Source: Aspidapion aeneum (lineage: Eukaryota > Arthropoda > Insecta > Coleoptera > Brentidae). Taken from it: 64,000 nucleotides of DNA. The stretch spans positions 38,088,667-38,152,666 of the forward strand of contig OY755045.1 in the NCBI GenBank assembly GCA_963576565.1, written 5' to 3'. The notes under the pieces are model-generated. The model made no database searches. It saw nothing but the letters and a program-made list of their open reading frames with translations, and was not told where the DNA came from. A program made the position numbers and the translations under genes. Shown here in pieces: positions 51,190-63,757 of this stretch. The first letter of the stretch is position 1. Each line of letters opens with the position of its first letter.

Positions 51190-52650
51190 CACACAAAAGA
51201 AATTTTTGAATAAAAATTTTAACCAAAGATAAAAACATAATTGCCTATTACTTTTATTGTAATAGAAATGACTGCACTAGTTTGATTTTCTATTGTGATT
51301 TCTAAAAAAGTTTTTAAACTATAGTAAATCAATTTAAATACATCCTGTATACGATCTAAGTGTTATGTGGTCCGAAATTTGTTTACTAAAAAAATTATCA
51401 TTATTATTTAAATTGTATAGCACCTACTCAGACCTCCATAATTATATTACAAAATCAATTTTGCGAAATAATACGAGTTTTCGACATATTATCATCGATT
51501 TTTTTCATTAACATAATGTGTATTAGTAATTCCAAATTCTTAATGTCATTAAAAAAAAAATACGGATAGATAAAATGGATAAGTCGTATATTTATCTCGA
51601 ATTAAAAACAGCAGTATGTACTCCGGAACCTACTGCAAACAAAGGCCTTATATGAAAGATCAGCTGTTATCTTTCATTATAAAACTGTCAAAATACTGCC
51701 TGACACTATTACTGCCGGGCTTTATTCCAATAAGTGTCTTATCGGCGAGTAACTCTTGTGTGGTATAGTATAGCAAAAGCCGTGAAGCCGTGAAGCAGAG
51801 AGAGCCAGAAAGAGAGAGAAAGATAGAGATATACAAAGGGAGAGTAACTGCCGCGACACTGAGATAATCCCGTTTAAAATTTTGTCATTTTGACATTTAA
51901 TATGAACTTGCGTGTGCTTCTAGATTTTTGAGGACATAGTTCGATCATGAGAAGTCCAAATAACCCAATATAGTGGCTTTCCTACTTTACACATGTATCA
52001 GGAACAATATTTTTTCTTCGAGTATGTGGAAAATATAAAAAAAAATAATATTGAGAAACCAAACCAAAAGACATCCACACCATTATATGAATTCTTGAAC
52101 GAGTGAGCAGGGGTACTCTCTCACAATCGGGTCAAAGTCAAACTGCGCATGCGCATGCTCGAATTTCGAGGAGTACTCGATCGGGAAGATTTCAAGAATA
52201 ACGACAATAACGAACTACTTGTCACTGATGAATAAATTGTGGGAGCTACGGCTGGGAAAATTTTTTAAATTTTTATTTATAAACAAATCATTCTAAGCGG
52301 TAAAATAATAATTATTGTTGAAGACGATAAAAGTCCAAAACTTGTTTTAGTTATAAATTAGCAGTGAGTTTGGAAACCCCCAAGAAATCGAAAAGCTCGG
52401 GCCCCCCTGGGAGAGAGACAGTTGCAAAAGTTGCAGGCATTTTATAAAAAAAAAACATGGCTTTAGTCTTTTCTGCGACTCACTAAAATCGGACAAATAA
52501 ATAATTCTTGAATTAACCGCTGCACTGGCTGGTCACAATTATTATAAATAGTAATTAAAAGCAGATTTATTATTATTTTACTACGAAACTAAATATCAAA
52601 AAAAATAGAAACCACAAAAAAGATGCTTTTGAACAACTGGTTTTATAATT
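51190..52650. other. 5' flank or first intron, no gene
   Basis: AT-rich. A purine-rich 'gagagagccagaaagagagag' tract lies near 51800. A block with 'actgcgcatgcgcatg' near 52140 matches 48700. No exon for the missing start codon could be justified. Confidence 0.4.
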
Positions 52651-52651
52651 T

Positions 52652-54739
52652 ATACAGGGTGTTTCTTAAAAGTAGATACAAAAAATGTCAGAGTGATTTA
52701 AAAAAATGCTTTGACTGGTAGAATGAACTTAGCAAAAATCATTAAACCTTATTTTTTTGGTTGGTCTCAGATGAATTGACTCACTGGAAAAAAATTCCAG
52801 ACTTTTTTGACATCCGAATATCATGTTGTCGACATTTTTTTCTTGTGTGGTTGTTTAGTGCCCTTGTCAAATACACTAAATGCAAGGACATGTCTGCCTA
52901 ATGGACGAGAAATACAATGTGCTTAAAATCAATTTCTGAGAAAAACTAAAAAAACAAATATACTAAAAAAAACTTCCAAATTTCCATTTAATTTTGCTTT
53001 TTTAATCTTGAATATCTTAAAAACCAAGTGATTTACACATAGTATTACTTTGGGTATAATATAAAAATCTCAATTTTGACCAACATTTTAGAAACTCTCT
53101 TTTTGATTTGTGCAGCAGCAGACTGCGGTTCTTTTATTAGAAATCCATGTATACATAGGGTGGCACAAAAATAAGTTAAATATTTTTAAAAAATGAAAAC
53201 TTATAAAATTTAAATATTTTTTTCATTTCAGAGCAGATTTTATTTTTAGGTGGCATTTTCTTGTGCCACTCTGGATACACAAATAGGGATTTTAAATTTC
53301 CGGAAAAATTGAGTTATGGAAAAAAACCGGTTTTTTTTTCGGAAAAAAACGAAAAAAAAACTGAAAAAAAAAACAGAAAAATTGAAATTGTGTTAAAAAT
53401 CAGTGTAGAGTACTCTGATAAGGAAGTTAGCCCATATAAGGCTCATAAAAATTTATCATTATTAAGTAATTTTAATAAAAATTTTGATGAAAAATACACT
53501 GTACGTATCCAAGATGAAGAAGACTAAGAAGAGGGTATTGTGGAGGCAGATTCAAATGTCGATGCTTACTTAGACTCAAAAGCCGAAGACTTAGGATCGG
53601 ACTTCGAGGAAGCTCTTCCTCTTAGTTTTTTTGCCAAATAATGTTTTTGTTTTTTGAAGTGATAATTTAGTTTAATTTTTAAAAAATTTTTACATTTATT
53701 TTGTTTAAAAACTTGAAACTAACGTTATTTTTATATTATATGAAAATAAATGTTATTTGCTTTTGACTATTGACCCCCCAAGAATGTATAATTTGGTTAA
53801 TTTACGTTTATTTGAGCTATTTGTGCTTGTATAAATATAATTTGTGGTTTCTCAATTTTTGCAATTTTTTTCCAATGTTTCCAAGGTATGTGAAAAAAAC
53901 GGTAAAAAACGGTTTTTTTCCCAAGCGTTAAATTTGTGTTACACAAAAAAAATCGACGAATTTAAGCATTGCTCGAAAAAACACAAATTTCCCCCCACGC
54001 GACGGTATATTAAAATTTAGAAATTGTAATTTTTTTAGTTTAACTGTATTAAGCCATTTTAACCAAATTTATTGCGTGTTCTAATCAAATACATTAGAGC
54101 ATAAATATATGTCTAATAAATCGAAAAGTGAAGCACGCATTGCTTGACGCAGACGCGATTTGTCACGTAGACACAGCTGCTGTGTGGGTGTACGCCATAT
54201 TATTTACATTTTACGGTTTTGCGTTTCTCGTGTAAAATGATGTTTTTTTTTCTGTCTAAAATTTGGAAATAATTCACGTAAAACATGTGCGGTTTGTGGA
54301 AAAATGTCCGGGAGAAGTAAGGGAGTGCCATTCCATAGGTAAATACTTGAATTTTTTTATTTATAATTTGTTAATAAAGTTAAGAGTGGTTTATAGATGC
54401 CAGTAAACACTCTTTATGATGTCCACAATAAATCTGCACAATTAATTCTAGAAAAACTACAAATATTATCCACAATTTAATAAATTTTCACCCAATCAAC
54501 TAGTTTTTAGAAAAAAATAATAGATATAACCCTAAATATTTGTTAATTGTCCAATAATGTAGTGACGTAATGGAGTATGTTCCAAAACCACCAAAACTGA
54601 CGCATGCGCAGTAACCGAAATCCTGTCTACCCGAACAAGGAACATTAAGAATTATAACGTATTTGAATCTAATTTAACAAAATGGCATTATTTTTAAGCA
54701 AATATAATGTGTCCTTCTTTGTAGGAGGCACCCTGTATA
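52652..54739. mobile_element. Possible DNA element with TACAGGGTG ends
   Basis: 'tatacagggtgtttcttaaa' at 52651 faces the inverted 'ggcaccctgtata' at 54727-54739. A nested short element with 'agggtggcacaa' / 'ttgtgccac' ends lies at about 53151-53279. Only short, low-complexity Lys/Asn-rich frames lie inside. The two ends may belong to separate elements. Confidence 0.4.
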
Positions 54740-54949
54740 AACTAAGTATTATTTAATTGCAGTTTTTGTGTGGTGAGGTGTGTAAATTAACTCGGGAATT
54801 AACAAGAGATGGTATTGGGGATATTCACATGATTCATTAGTCAATCACGAGGTTTTATAGTCTTGAAAAAAGTTTAAATATTAGAAATATGAATAGTGAG
54901 TGAACGAATACGGTATATCAGACTTGGGTCGAATACTGACATCCTATAT

Positions 54950-55640
54950 TTGGTAAATCAAAAAGAATAGAAAAATAGGTGAAACCTATTTTTCATTCTA
55001 CGAGTAAACGACAGCGAACCAAGGAAACTATGTCCATGGCGGGACGTAAACGTCCACCGGTCAATAAGGAAGAAAGACTTTTCGTCACAGTTCAACCAGA
55101 CCATGCTATCACCGACTACACGGTATCGGTTCGGAACCGAAAACAATGAGTTAACCAAGTAAACACACACCGGTGTTTCGGAAAAAGGCATTTCCTTCCT
55201 CAGCGTTGCTTGCCTGACACAAAGTAGAACAAACTGACTACAAAATCAAGGTATATCAAAAGAATAGAAAAATAGGTGAAACCTGTTTTTCATTTTACGA
55301 GTGAACTGGTTGACTATAACCCTATGAAGTTGCCTTTTATACTTGGCTAACTCATTGATTTCGGTTCCGAACTGATTCCGTGGAGACAGTGATAGCATGG
55401 TCTGGGTGAACTGTGACGAAAAGTATAGTTTCCGTGGTTCGCTGTCGTTCACTCATAGAATGAAAAATAGGTTTTACCCATTTTTCTATTCTTTTTGATT
55501 TACCTTGTATCTTGTAGTCAGTTTGTTCTACTTTGTGTCAGGCAAGCCACGCTGAGGAAGGAAATGCGTTTTTCCGAAACAACGGTGTCCGTGGTTGACT
55601 ATAACCCTATGAAGTTGCCTTTTATACTTGGGTATCGTAT
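54950..55640. mobile_element. Complex fold-back element
   Basis: 'caaaaagaatagaaaaatag' at 54958 is mirrored by 'ctatttttctattctttttg' near 55498 (one-base differences), and again in part at 55256. 'gcaagcaacgctgagg' and 'cctcagcgttgcttgc' type blocks flank the middle. At least two nested inverted duplications. Confidence 0.7.
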
Positions 55641-55734
55641 ATTTGAATATGGTATTCCAAATTGCATTCGAATACGAAGCAGAAAAAGTATTCAAATACC
55701 GCTCTATTCAAATACCTGGATTCATTTAAATAAC

Positions 55735-56230
55735 AATCCATCTAATTCGCCTTCTTCGATCTATCGTTGGATCGAGGCCTCCCCAAATATCTTCCTCTCG
55801 TCTCTGTCGCCGTGTTCATACATCTGGTTCCCCCCCATGTTTCTCCAAATCCTCCGCCCATTTCCTTTGGGGTATTCCCCTACTACTTTTATTTTCCAAA
55901 TTTCTCCAGTTTACAATACATTTGTTCCATCGATGGTCTTTTAGTCTGATATTAAGACCGCTAAATTTGCAATTTAATTTTGGTACCTCTTCTGAAATCC
56001 CTTACTATTGTTTTATTTCTTATCCATTCATTCATTTTTCTATCTGTCCGCTTTACATATAACAATTGTCTTTCCATTGATCTTTGTGCCATAGGTGAGT
56101 ACAGGAAGGATACATTGGTTATACAATTTAATTTTGAGGTACTGAGGATATTTTTTAATATGTAGCTTAATTTACCGAATGCTGCCCAGGCCAATCTTAC
56201 TCGTCTCTTGATTTCAGCTGTTTGGTTTTT
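55735..56230 (-). pseudogene. RTE-like non-LTR retrotransposon C-terminal remnant
   Basis: On the minus strand: RRVRLAWAAFGKLSYILKN, AQRSMERQLLYVKRTDRK, WIRNKTIV, then RGIPQRKWAEDLEKHGG and GDRDERKIFGEASIQRSIEE. Together these follow the order of the C-terminal region of RTE-type ORFs (rAW-aFG-L, qRaMER-ml-v--rDR, R-rGRP--RW-DDl, W--lGEAy---w). Frames are broken. Confidence 0.6.
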
Positions 56231-56250
56231 TTTATTTAATAATTTGTCCC

Positions 56251-56252
<2 letters not shown>

Positions 56253-56294
<42 letters not shown>
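56253..56294. repeat. (AT)n microsatellite
   Basis: About 21 AT units directly before a TACAGGGTG end. Confidence 0.95.
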
Positions 56295-56298
<4 letters not shown>

Positions 56299-56925
56299 GG
56301 TGTTTTAAAATTCAATAACAAAATTTTAATGTAAATCTCCTTGAGTGATTACAAGACAAAAAGTTCATATAAACATAGGTCCACAAACGCTTAGTTTTCG
56401 AGATACAAAGTGTTAAAATTTTGGATCTTTTATAGCTCATTTTTGGCACGTACATTTATTTATAGGCACTATAATATTAGGCATACTAACTAAGTTTTGA
56501 TTAATTTGTTTATTTTGATATATACTCGCAATTTTCTCGAAAATGGTTAAAGACGGTTATTGCAAAAAATAAAAAGTTTGCAAATGAAGCAAGGATTTTA
56601 TTTCTTGTTTTAAACTACCTACTTCTACCTACCAGTGGCTTACAACGAAAAAAAATACAGGGGAAAAGGCGACATGACCCCTGAAACAGTATCACTCTAT
56701 ACATTTTTACTATTATTTGGCATGTCTAATAGTGTGGTGTCTATGGCTTAATATACGTGCCAAATTTGAACTAAATATTTCAAAAACTGCACGAGCTATA
56801 AACAAACTAAAGAAAAAAATAAACTTTAACACCCTGTATTTCGAAAACAAGGCGCTTGGGAACCTTTGCTTATATGAAAATTTTATCTTGAAATCACTTA
56901 AGGAATTCAACAATACGAATTGTAT
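56294..56925. mobile_element. Imperfect fold-back MITE beginning TACAGGGTGTT
   Basis: The left arm, 'gtgattacaag', 'cttagttttcgagatac' and 'tatagctca', is mirrored in the right arm as 'cttgaaatcac', 'gtatttcgaaaacaag' and 'gagctata'. It carries TACAGGGTGTT / AACACCCTGTA motifs. Confidence 0.65.
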
Positions 56926-57108
56926 TCAAATACCAGACAAATATTCTGAATAGTATTCAGAATACTGAGATTTCAAATACTACCGTTGTGTGCGGGATAT
57001 ATCCAACAACACTTTCAAAATTCTGAAATAGTATAGTTTATAGATAAACACAAAAATGTTATTTTTAGCAATCGATTCATATCCACATATTCATATTACT
57101 TTCTAGCT

Positions 57109-57651
57109 GGGTTTATAGAGAAACATAACATGACATAACATAACATAGTTGACCTTATGACAAACCGTTTTGGTGTTAATACAGAAAAATAACATTACAT
57201 AGCATAAGACATAAAAAAGATGCCCATCTTTTATCTTTTTATTGTCATGTCTTCTGTGGAATCACATTACGTACATGACCGCGACCCCATTATTTATGAT
57301 TTTTCACCATAACCCTACTTTTTATAGGGTTAGGATGGTTTGGATGTATTTTGTTGTTTAAAAAAAACTAATTAGGCAAGAAAGGTAAACAAAATGTCGG
57401 ATATTTAATATTTAAGTACGTATAGTAGGTAGACCGTTAATTAATGTTACAGCTAATTGGGGCTCAGTCTTAATACATGTATTCATGACCCTTTGGTTAC
57501 ATTCATTAGATGGTTCATTAGATTTTTGTTTATAGGACAGGGAAGCCTGCACCTGTTCAATCAATTCAGCTGAAAGTTTCAATAGTTATTATATTTTTTG
57601 TATAAACAGCCATCATCCTTCTGTTATGCTATGTTTCTGTATAAACCCAGC
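57109..57651. mobile_element. MITE with AGCTGGGTTTATA ends
   Basis: TIRs: 'agctgggtttatagagaaac' at the left and the inverse 'gtttctgtataaacccagct' at the right, followed inward by 'ataacat' / 'atgttat'-type repeats. About 540 bp, no ORF. No clear target duplication. Confidence 0.75.
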
Positions 57652-58269
57652 TTAACATTGCATATAAATTTCATCCGGTACCAACTATCAAAGAATGCGT
57701 GGTGCATTTCAAAACTTTAATCAGCAAAAATATATCTGACTATATTTTTAGACAGTTGCACTACTTTTGGCCGATACTGGATATCTATTATTCTTTACAA
57801 GCCCAGGGGTATCAAAAATCTGGAGAATGGGTATCGCAAGATAAAGGATAGAGAGACTGTGAAAAGAGTGGATAGATATTATACCGTTGGCCTTTATACA
57901 AATCATGCACATACAATTTGTCAAAATTAAATTTTATCACGGTTAAAGACAAAATTACGTCCGTTTGTTACCAAGATAATTTAAAGATAATCAGATCAAT
58001 TTAGTACCTTTCAAAATGGCTTCTTAACTTAAATAATGACTTATGACATATAATAAATAAAACAAAATTATTATTACCTTTGACGAAGCGCCTAACCCTT
58101 TGCTATTGTTTTAAATCATATGACTTCTGTTGTTATTTCTAGGATTTAAGTACTTATATGTAGTTAAAGTAATAAACAATTTTTATCGAGAAACCAATTA
58201 ACATAGATAGAACAAAAAATTTAAAAGGTAAAATAAAAAAAAGGAATGGAGTAAACAATAATTTCATTT

Positions 58270-58700
58270 TATTAAAAAAATTAATGGATCCATGACGGAT
58301 CTGATACCTACATAGCCTTTTGTAAATATCTCAGACACTAAAGGTTTTACGAAGTTTTTGGTTATAACACAAATTATTGGGCAAAATGTAATCTACTATA
58401 TTCCGAAAACCGCATATTGATGCGATGCTCCGTTAAAAAGTTAGCATTTTAAAAAAAAATTAATTGTCAAAAAATTGTCATTAGCATGAATGGATTTTGA
58501 CAAAAAATCTAATCAGCTCGTAAGAGTGTCGAACACTATTTTAACTGAAAATTTTATGAAAACTGGTTAAGCGATTTAGGAGCTATCGTGTTACGGACAG
58601 AAATAATATACAAACACACACACCATCACACACACACACACACACACAGACATTACGACGATATTGCTAAAATAGGTCAAAATACACCCAAATAAGAAAT
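58270..58700. repeat. Dispersed repeat C, copy 3 (inverted), with (CA)n
   Basis: Carries 'aatctaatcagctcgtaaga' and 'ggagctatcgtg', the inverse of copies 1 and 2. A (CA)n tract lies at about 58611-58649. Confidence 0.7.
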
Positions 58701-59214
58701 TTTCGGCGTTATCTCAAAAAATAATACCTTCTCTATTCATTGCTACGCAAGCTAGAAAAGTAAAAATAAATAACTTTTCACCCAGGTGTGATAAACTATA
58801 TATAAACAGTAATAAATAAATTTTGTTTAATTTTTTGTGTTTCTATTTTTAATAGTATCCAAGATTAAGAAAACTAAAAATATTACAAAAAAATACTATA
58901 AATTTTTATATTTTTAGAAAAAGGCAGAATACATACGAATAAAGACGTTTATTATTATTGTTATACATATAAATATGTAAAGTAAATAATATGGTGGTAT
59001 GTAATACATACATAATAGAAGCCTAAATCTTTTTTTTTATTATTATGAAATCCATAATTTTTGTTTGTACATTTCCACTTGAAAAATATTCCCAGTAAGA
59101 CAATACATGAGTATTTATGGATGACTTTTCGTATAAAGAAAAAAAGTTCGTATTAACCAGAAGTTTGCTATAAACGGGTTCGCTATAAGCGGACTTCACT
59201 GTATATATATTTCA

Positions 59215-60300
59215 CAAGGGTAAAGCAACCTTTTTTCAAAACATTATGAATATTAAAAAAATTGAATAAAGGCGTCCAAGTTTCATTAAGGTAGTTTAAA
59301 CATTTCAGATCGCCACTATTTTGATTGGCAATGTTTTGCCTTTTATGACAAGAATATTTAATCAAAATCGGTCAAATAAGTTTCAAGTTATTAAAAGTCC
59401 AATCAGGTCATTTCGGGTCAAGTGAGGTAAGGTCACAATATATCCTTAATTTTAAAAATAAAGAAACTATCCAAGTGCGAGGTACAAATTTTCAGATAAA
59501 TTTTAATACATTCCTCACATTCTTAGCAAATGCAAAAGTGCTAATACCTTATTATTGACATAATTTATATATATTTTTTTTTATATTTACCCAACCGACA
59601 TAAAAACTAGGCTATACAGGTTGTTCCAAAAATCTAAAATATATTTTTTTAAATTATGAAAAATAAAAAACAAAATAAAAGTTACCAGAGTTTAAAGATT
59701 TTAAATCGCCGCCATTTTGTTTCGCATTGCCTTTTTACAAGAAAATTTTTAAATTTAAATAAACCCAAAATGCTTAAAAATTTTGAAATCTCTACAAATG
59801 TCAGATAAGGTCATTTATTCAAACGAGGTAGGCATCTCGCGATATATATCTAATTTTAAAAATTAAGAAACATTATCTATAAAAGGTGCAAATCTTATCT
59901 TACTATAAATGCAAAACTGTTAAAATTGACATAATTTATGATTTTTTTTAAATTTTACTATTAAGCGACACAAAAACTAGAGTATACAGGTTAACCCAAA
60001 GATATAAAATATTTTTTTCAAAAAATTATAAATATTAGAAACGACCAAAATAATTGAGGCAGCTTTAACATGTTAAGTTGCCATCATTTTGTTTCGAAAT
60101 GTTTCTTCAGCCTTTCATTTTTAAAATCTCCGCAAAGGTCAGGTAACGTCACATTGAGATTTATCCTTAATTTTAAAAATAAAGACACTTTTTCTATAAA
60201 ATGCAAATTTTCATTTAAACCTGTCGGAATATTGTTAGCAAATGCAAAAGTCTTAAATACCTTTATTGACATAAAAACTAGAATATATAGGCAGTATTAA
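59215..60300. repeat. Three-copy tandem repeat, about 300-370-bp units
   Basis: Each unit contains a '(c/g)ccatnttgttncgnaatg' block, 'atccttaattttaaaaataa', 'agcaaatgcaaaagt' and 'tatacaggtt' (near 59611, 59982 and 60285). The units are diverged. Confidence 0.7.
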
Positions 60301-61050
60301 GTCTGCAAGGCCCAGAGATATGAGAGCAAGGCCATACCCAGAGAAATTAGAAAATAGAATTCGAGGGGTTACCCCCACCCCCCCAATAACAAATAAATAA
60401 TAAATAACACTTATACAAGAAAACCACAGCATTCTCCATCGATGATCTAAACCCCCCTCCTAAGAAAAAATATAACCCCCCACAAGAAAAAAATCCTGTT
60501 ACAATGTTTTTCGGGGGATTTCAGGTTTTTCTGGAGAACTGACTCCCAATTGCGTCACTCGAAGAGGAGCTTAAAGGTAAAACCGCATCATGATATAGCA
60601 TGCCGTTTTCTAGCTACAAGTCTGCATTTTGGGAAGGGGCCTCATTCATTTATCAAATAAAATTTTACCTGTCACTTTTAATTTTTGAGATATTACACAA
60701 AGTTGGTATATTTCTTATGAAATGGCACACTTTTTATTCGATTTTTAAAATTATTAAAATTAGCGTTTTATTTTTTAATTATCTCTTTATTTTTAAATAA
60801 TTTTTAATACATTTAATAATTTTAAAATGTTTTTTACAAATAAAATATAAAATAAAAACAAACAATATAAAAAAATACAAAGAATATAATGAAATAAAAG
60901 GGTGATTCCATAACGAAATGACAATTTTATGTAATAGGTATCTGAAAAACTTAAAGTGACAGATACAAATTCAATTTGACAGTTGTATTCTTTATTAAAA
61001 AATCTATAAAAAGCATTTACAGCAAAATAAAATTTCCATAAATAAAAAAG
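60300..61050. other. 5' flank, no gene
   Basis: AT-rich with C-rich patches (60365-60480). No exon supported. Confidence 0.4.
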
Positions 61051-61052
61051 TA

Positions 61053-61997
61053 GGGTCGACCGGGGTAAATGTAAACAGGGGTAAATGTACCTAAAAAAAA
61101 TTTAAATTTGCCTCTAAATTCGATATTGGCGCCAATTGACAGTTAGCGGCAATGCAAATTAGCTTCCAGATCAGTTTGGTTTAGTGTGCAAGGTGCAAAT
61201 TAACCGTATTTCATTTTTTCAGACACTAAAATCTGTCAGTATTTCTTTTGTCAGCAAGGTAAGTTTTAAAGTAAAGTAATTATTAGTAACACAATGCATT
61301 ATTTTATTTGTTTAAAAATGTTTAATTGCATAATATCAACAAAATAAATTGTTATTATCGTGTTTACATTTACCTCTAGCAATATTTGCCTAGGGGTAAA
61401 TGTAAACACACTTTTGAGGTAAATGCAAACACACGTGGGATAATTGTAAACATAGCTAAAATAATTAATAATTTAATTCCAGATGCCTCGAAAATATGCG
61501 CGGAAGACAAATTGGCCATCATACAGTAGGAGAAGGATTTGCTGAACGCTATAGCTGATGTGCAAAACAGTAATAAAACATAATGTGAAGCTCAGATATC
61601 TGTAATATTCCATCGGCTCAATGGTCGAAGGAATTGCTTAGATTCCACTGGTCCAGGTCGCAAAATGGCGTTTAATGCAGATGTAGAATCCAACATTGTA
61701 GATTGCCTACTGGCCAGGGCAAGATATCTGTGCGACAAAGATGAGCTAAAATACCAATTTACAAACCCCGGTTTGTTGGGATAAATGTAAACATATGAGA
61801 GTTTTTTAAACAATTTTTTTTTCTTAAAAGCACTTTTGTTTTTTTGTTAATTTTGTTCTAAGAACAAAGGATAATATCCAAATATTACCACAAAATTTTT
61901 GTATAATTTTTTTTATAAACGGGATTGTCTATTTCTTGATTTCAAATCTGAAATTTCTCAAAATGGTCAAAATTGTTTAATTTACCCCGGTCGACCC
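61053..61997 (+). mobile_element. pogo/Tigger-like non-autonomous DNA transposon
   Basis: TIRs: GGGTCGACCGGGGTAAAT at 61053 and the inverse ATTTACCCCGGTCGACCC-type end at 61997, flanked by TA on both sides. The 945-bp interior repeats 'ggggtaaatgtaaaca'. A transposase start is visible on the plus strand near 61483: MPRKYARKTNWPS, then LNGRRNCLDSTGPGRKMAFN and VESNIVDCLLARARYLCDK, the psq-type helix-turn-helix region of pogo transposases. It has stops and lacks the DDE domain. Confidence 0.82.
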
Positions 61998-61999
61998 TA

Positions 62000-63080
62000 A
62001 ATGCAGACTTATCGAGGCTCGCAAGTGGGGGGTCAGAAATACCTGAAACCCTCCAAAAAACATTTTGGGACACCCTGAAGATCGATAGGTATTCTTTTAA
62101 TATTTTGGATGCAATTTACAGTGCTTAAACTTTTTTTACATCAATGCGAAAAACATACCTTTGCCGAAAAAAAATCCGCAATCATCTTGAAACTCTTTTT
62201 CACCACACTCAAAAAAACTGAATTTTCCTCACTACATAGTAAAAATGGTCAACTTCTAAAAATCACAGCAAGAAATTCACTTTTGCAAATACATCGATGA
62301 TCACTTTTTTTAAACAAATTTTGCACTGGTAACTTCACAAAACTTTAATCAAAAATATAATCAAACAAATATCGGCAAATTTAAAAAAGTGTGAGTGAAA
62401 TGAACATCCACTAATCTAAACAGCAAAAACAAAATGTTCAAAAATCGCGCGTAAACACTTTTTCAAAAAAAAAATGCGCGGGTGAAGTCGCGGTTTTAAG
62501 ATTTGCCTTGACTGAGATACATAATACATAAAAGTACAACATTAAAGATCAAGACTCGACATCTCAACCTGACAATTCAATATCAGGTTAAATGCAAACA
62601 AAATACTACAAGTCCCAGTTGCGGCTCACCCAATGACGCAGGTGAAGCGCTGCTTCACCTGTTTTTCCCAGACTAAATATAATAATCTAAGAATCTAAGA
62701 CAGGACAAAAAATTAAAAATCAGAGCCGCGCCGCGTCAGTAAACCAAACAAGCGGTTGGTAACCTTATTAACTATTAACCAATAACAAACCGTGAGCGAT
62801 CCCGCCGCGGATTCTGTACTATCGAATTTTCTATAGCGACATGTCGTTCTCTCTTTTTATATTTTGCAATTAGCAGGCACGAAAACATATCGCTATGGAA
62901 TTCTCCACTGCACAGAATGCGGGCCCAACATAAAGACAAGCATTGTTGAAGCGATTTTCGTTTTTCGTTCGACCGTGTCTTCTAGAGATGAGGTGATGGT
63001 GGTCATGACAACGTCGCATGCTTTGGCAGGGCAAAGAATCAGGTGTTGACCCTGCGTACATTATAGAAGGACGTTGATGG
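62000..63080. other. 5' flank, no gene recognised
   Basis: About 62620-62870 is more GC-rich ('gcgctgcttcacctg', 'cgccgcgtcagt') than its surroundings and could hold a promoter, but no TATA, initiator or donor-linked start codon could be fixed. Confidence 0.3.
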
Positions 63081-63081
63081 G

Positions 63082-63636
63082 GTGTTATCATCAGAGCAGA
63101 AGATCGAATATGGTGTTCCACAAGGTTTAGTTCTTCGACCAATCTTGTTTTTAATCTACATTAACGACTTTTTACATTTGGATATCTCTAGGGTTTTCAC
63201 GGCGTTTGCAGACGATGCCACAGTCATTTGGCATAGCAAAGAACAGAAAGAATTAGTACAACTAATATCCAACGATATGAAAGCCATCAAATTGTGGTGT
63301 GATTCAAATGGACTATTACTTAATTTTAGTAAAACTCAAGTGTTGGGATTCCGTTGCAACATCAGCGATATAAACGATATAAACTAACATGTTTTAATAA
63401 ACTTTGTCACAGACACAAAATTTCTTGGGCTTCAACTTGATTCCGATCTAAAATTTCAATCTCACATTATCACTCTCAATAAGAAACTTGCTTCTGGTTG
63501 TTATTGTGTCCGGGCAGTGGCAACAAATCTAAATACTTCTGTGGCAAAATCTGTATATTATGTTGTTATCCAATCACACCTTTCTTACGGTCTTCCCTAT
63601 TGGGGTTGCTGCACTGATTATCTTTTTCAATCAGTT
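63082..63636 (+). pseudogene. Non-LTR reverse transcriptase fragment (family X, copy 2)
   Basis: IEYGVPQGLVLRPILFLIYI, catalytic FADDATVIW near 63206, KAIKLWCDSNGLLLNFSKT, then FLGLQLDSDLKFQSHI and CYCVRAVATNLNTSVAKSVY across one frame break, ending SHLSYGLPYWG. Same family as 41329-42160. The RT sequence is cut at about 63636, where the hairpin-element tail begins. Confidence 0.82.
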
Positions 63637-63757
63637 TTAAAATCATCTGAAACGCAAAGATATATAAAAATTTTTGAAATCGGAGCAACTTTTTTTTTCT
63701 CAAAAAAATTAGGATCACCATAGCTCACACTACTATAGTCTAGTATATGTGTGAGCT
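63637..63757. repeat. Solo tail of the hairpin-bounded element
   Basis: Almost the same as 48193-48313 ('aaaatcatctgaaacgcaaa', then 'aaatcggagcaac'), ending in the hairpin TAGCTCACAC ... GTGTGAGCTA. Confidence 0.85.

Noticed and set aside
53261..53527. 88-codon Lys-rich frame
   Set aside because: Low-complexity A-rich sequence inside repeat debris; no domain or splice support.
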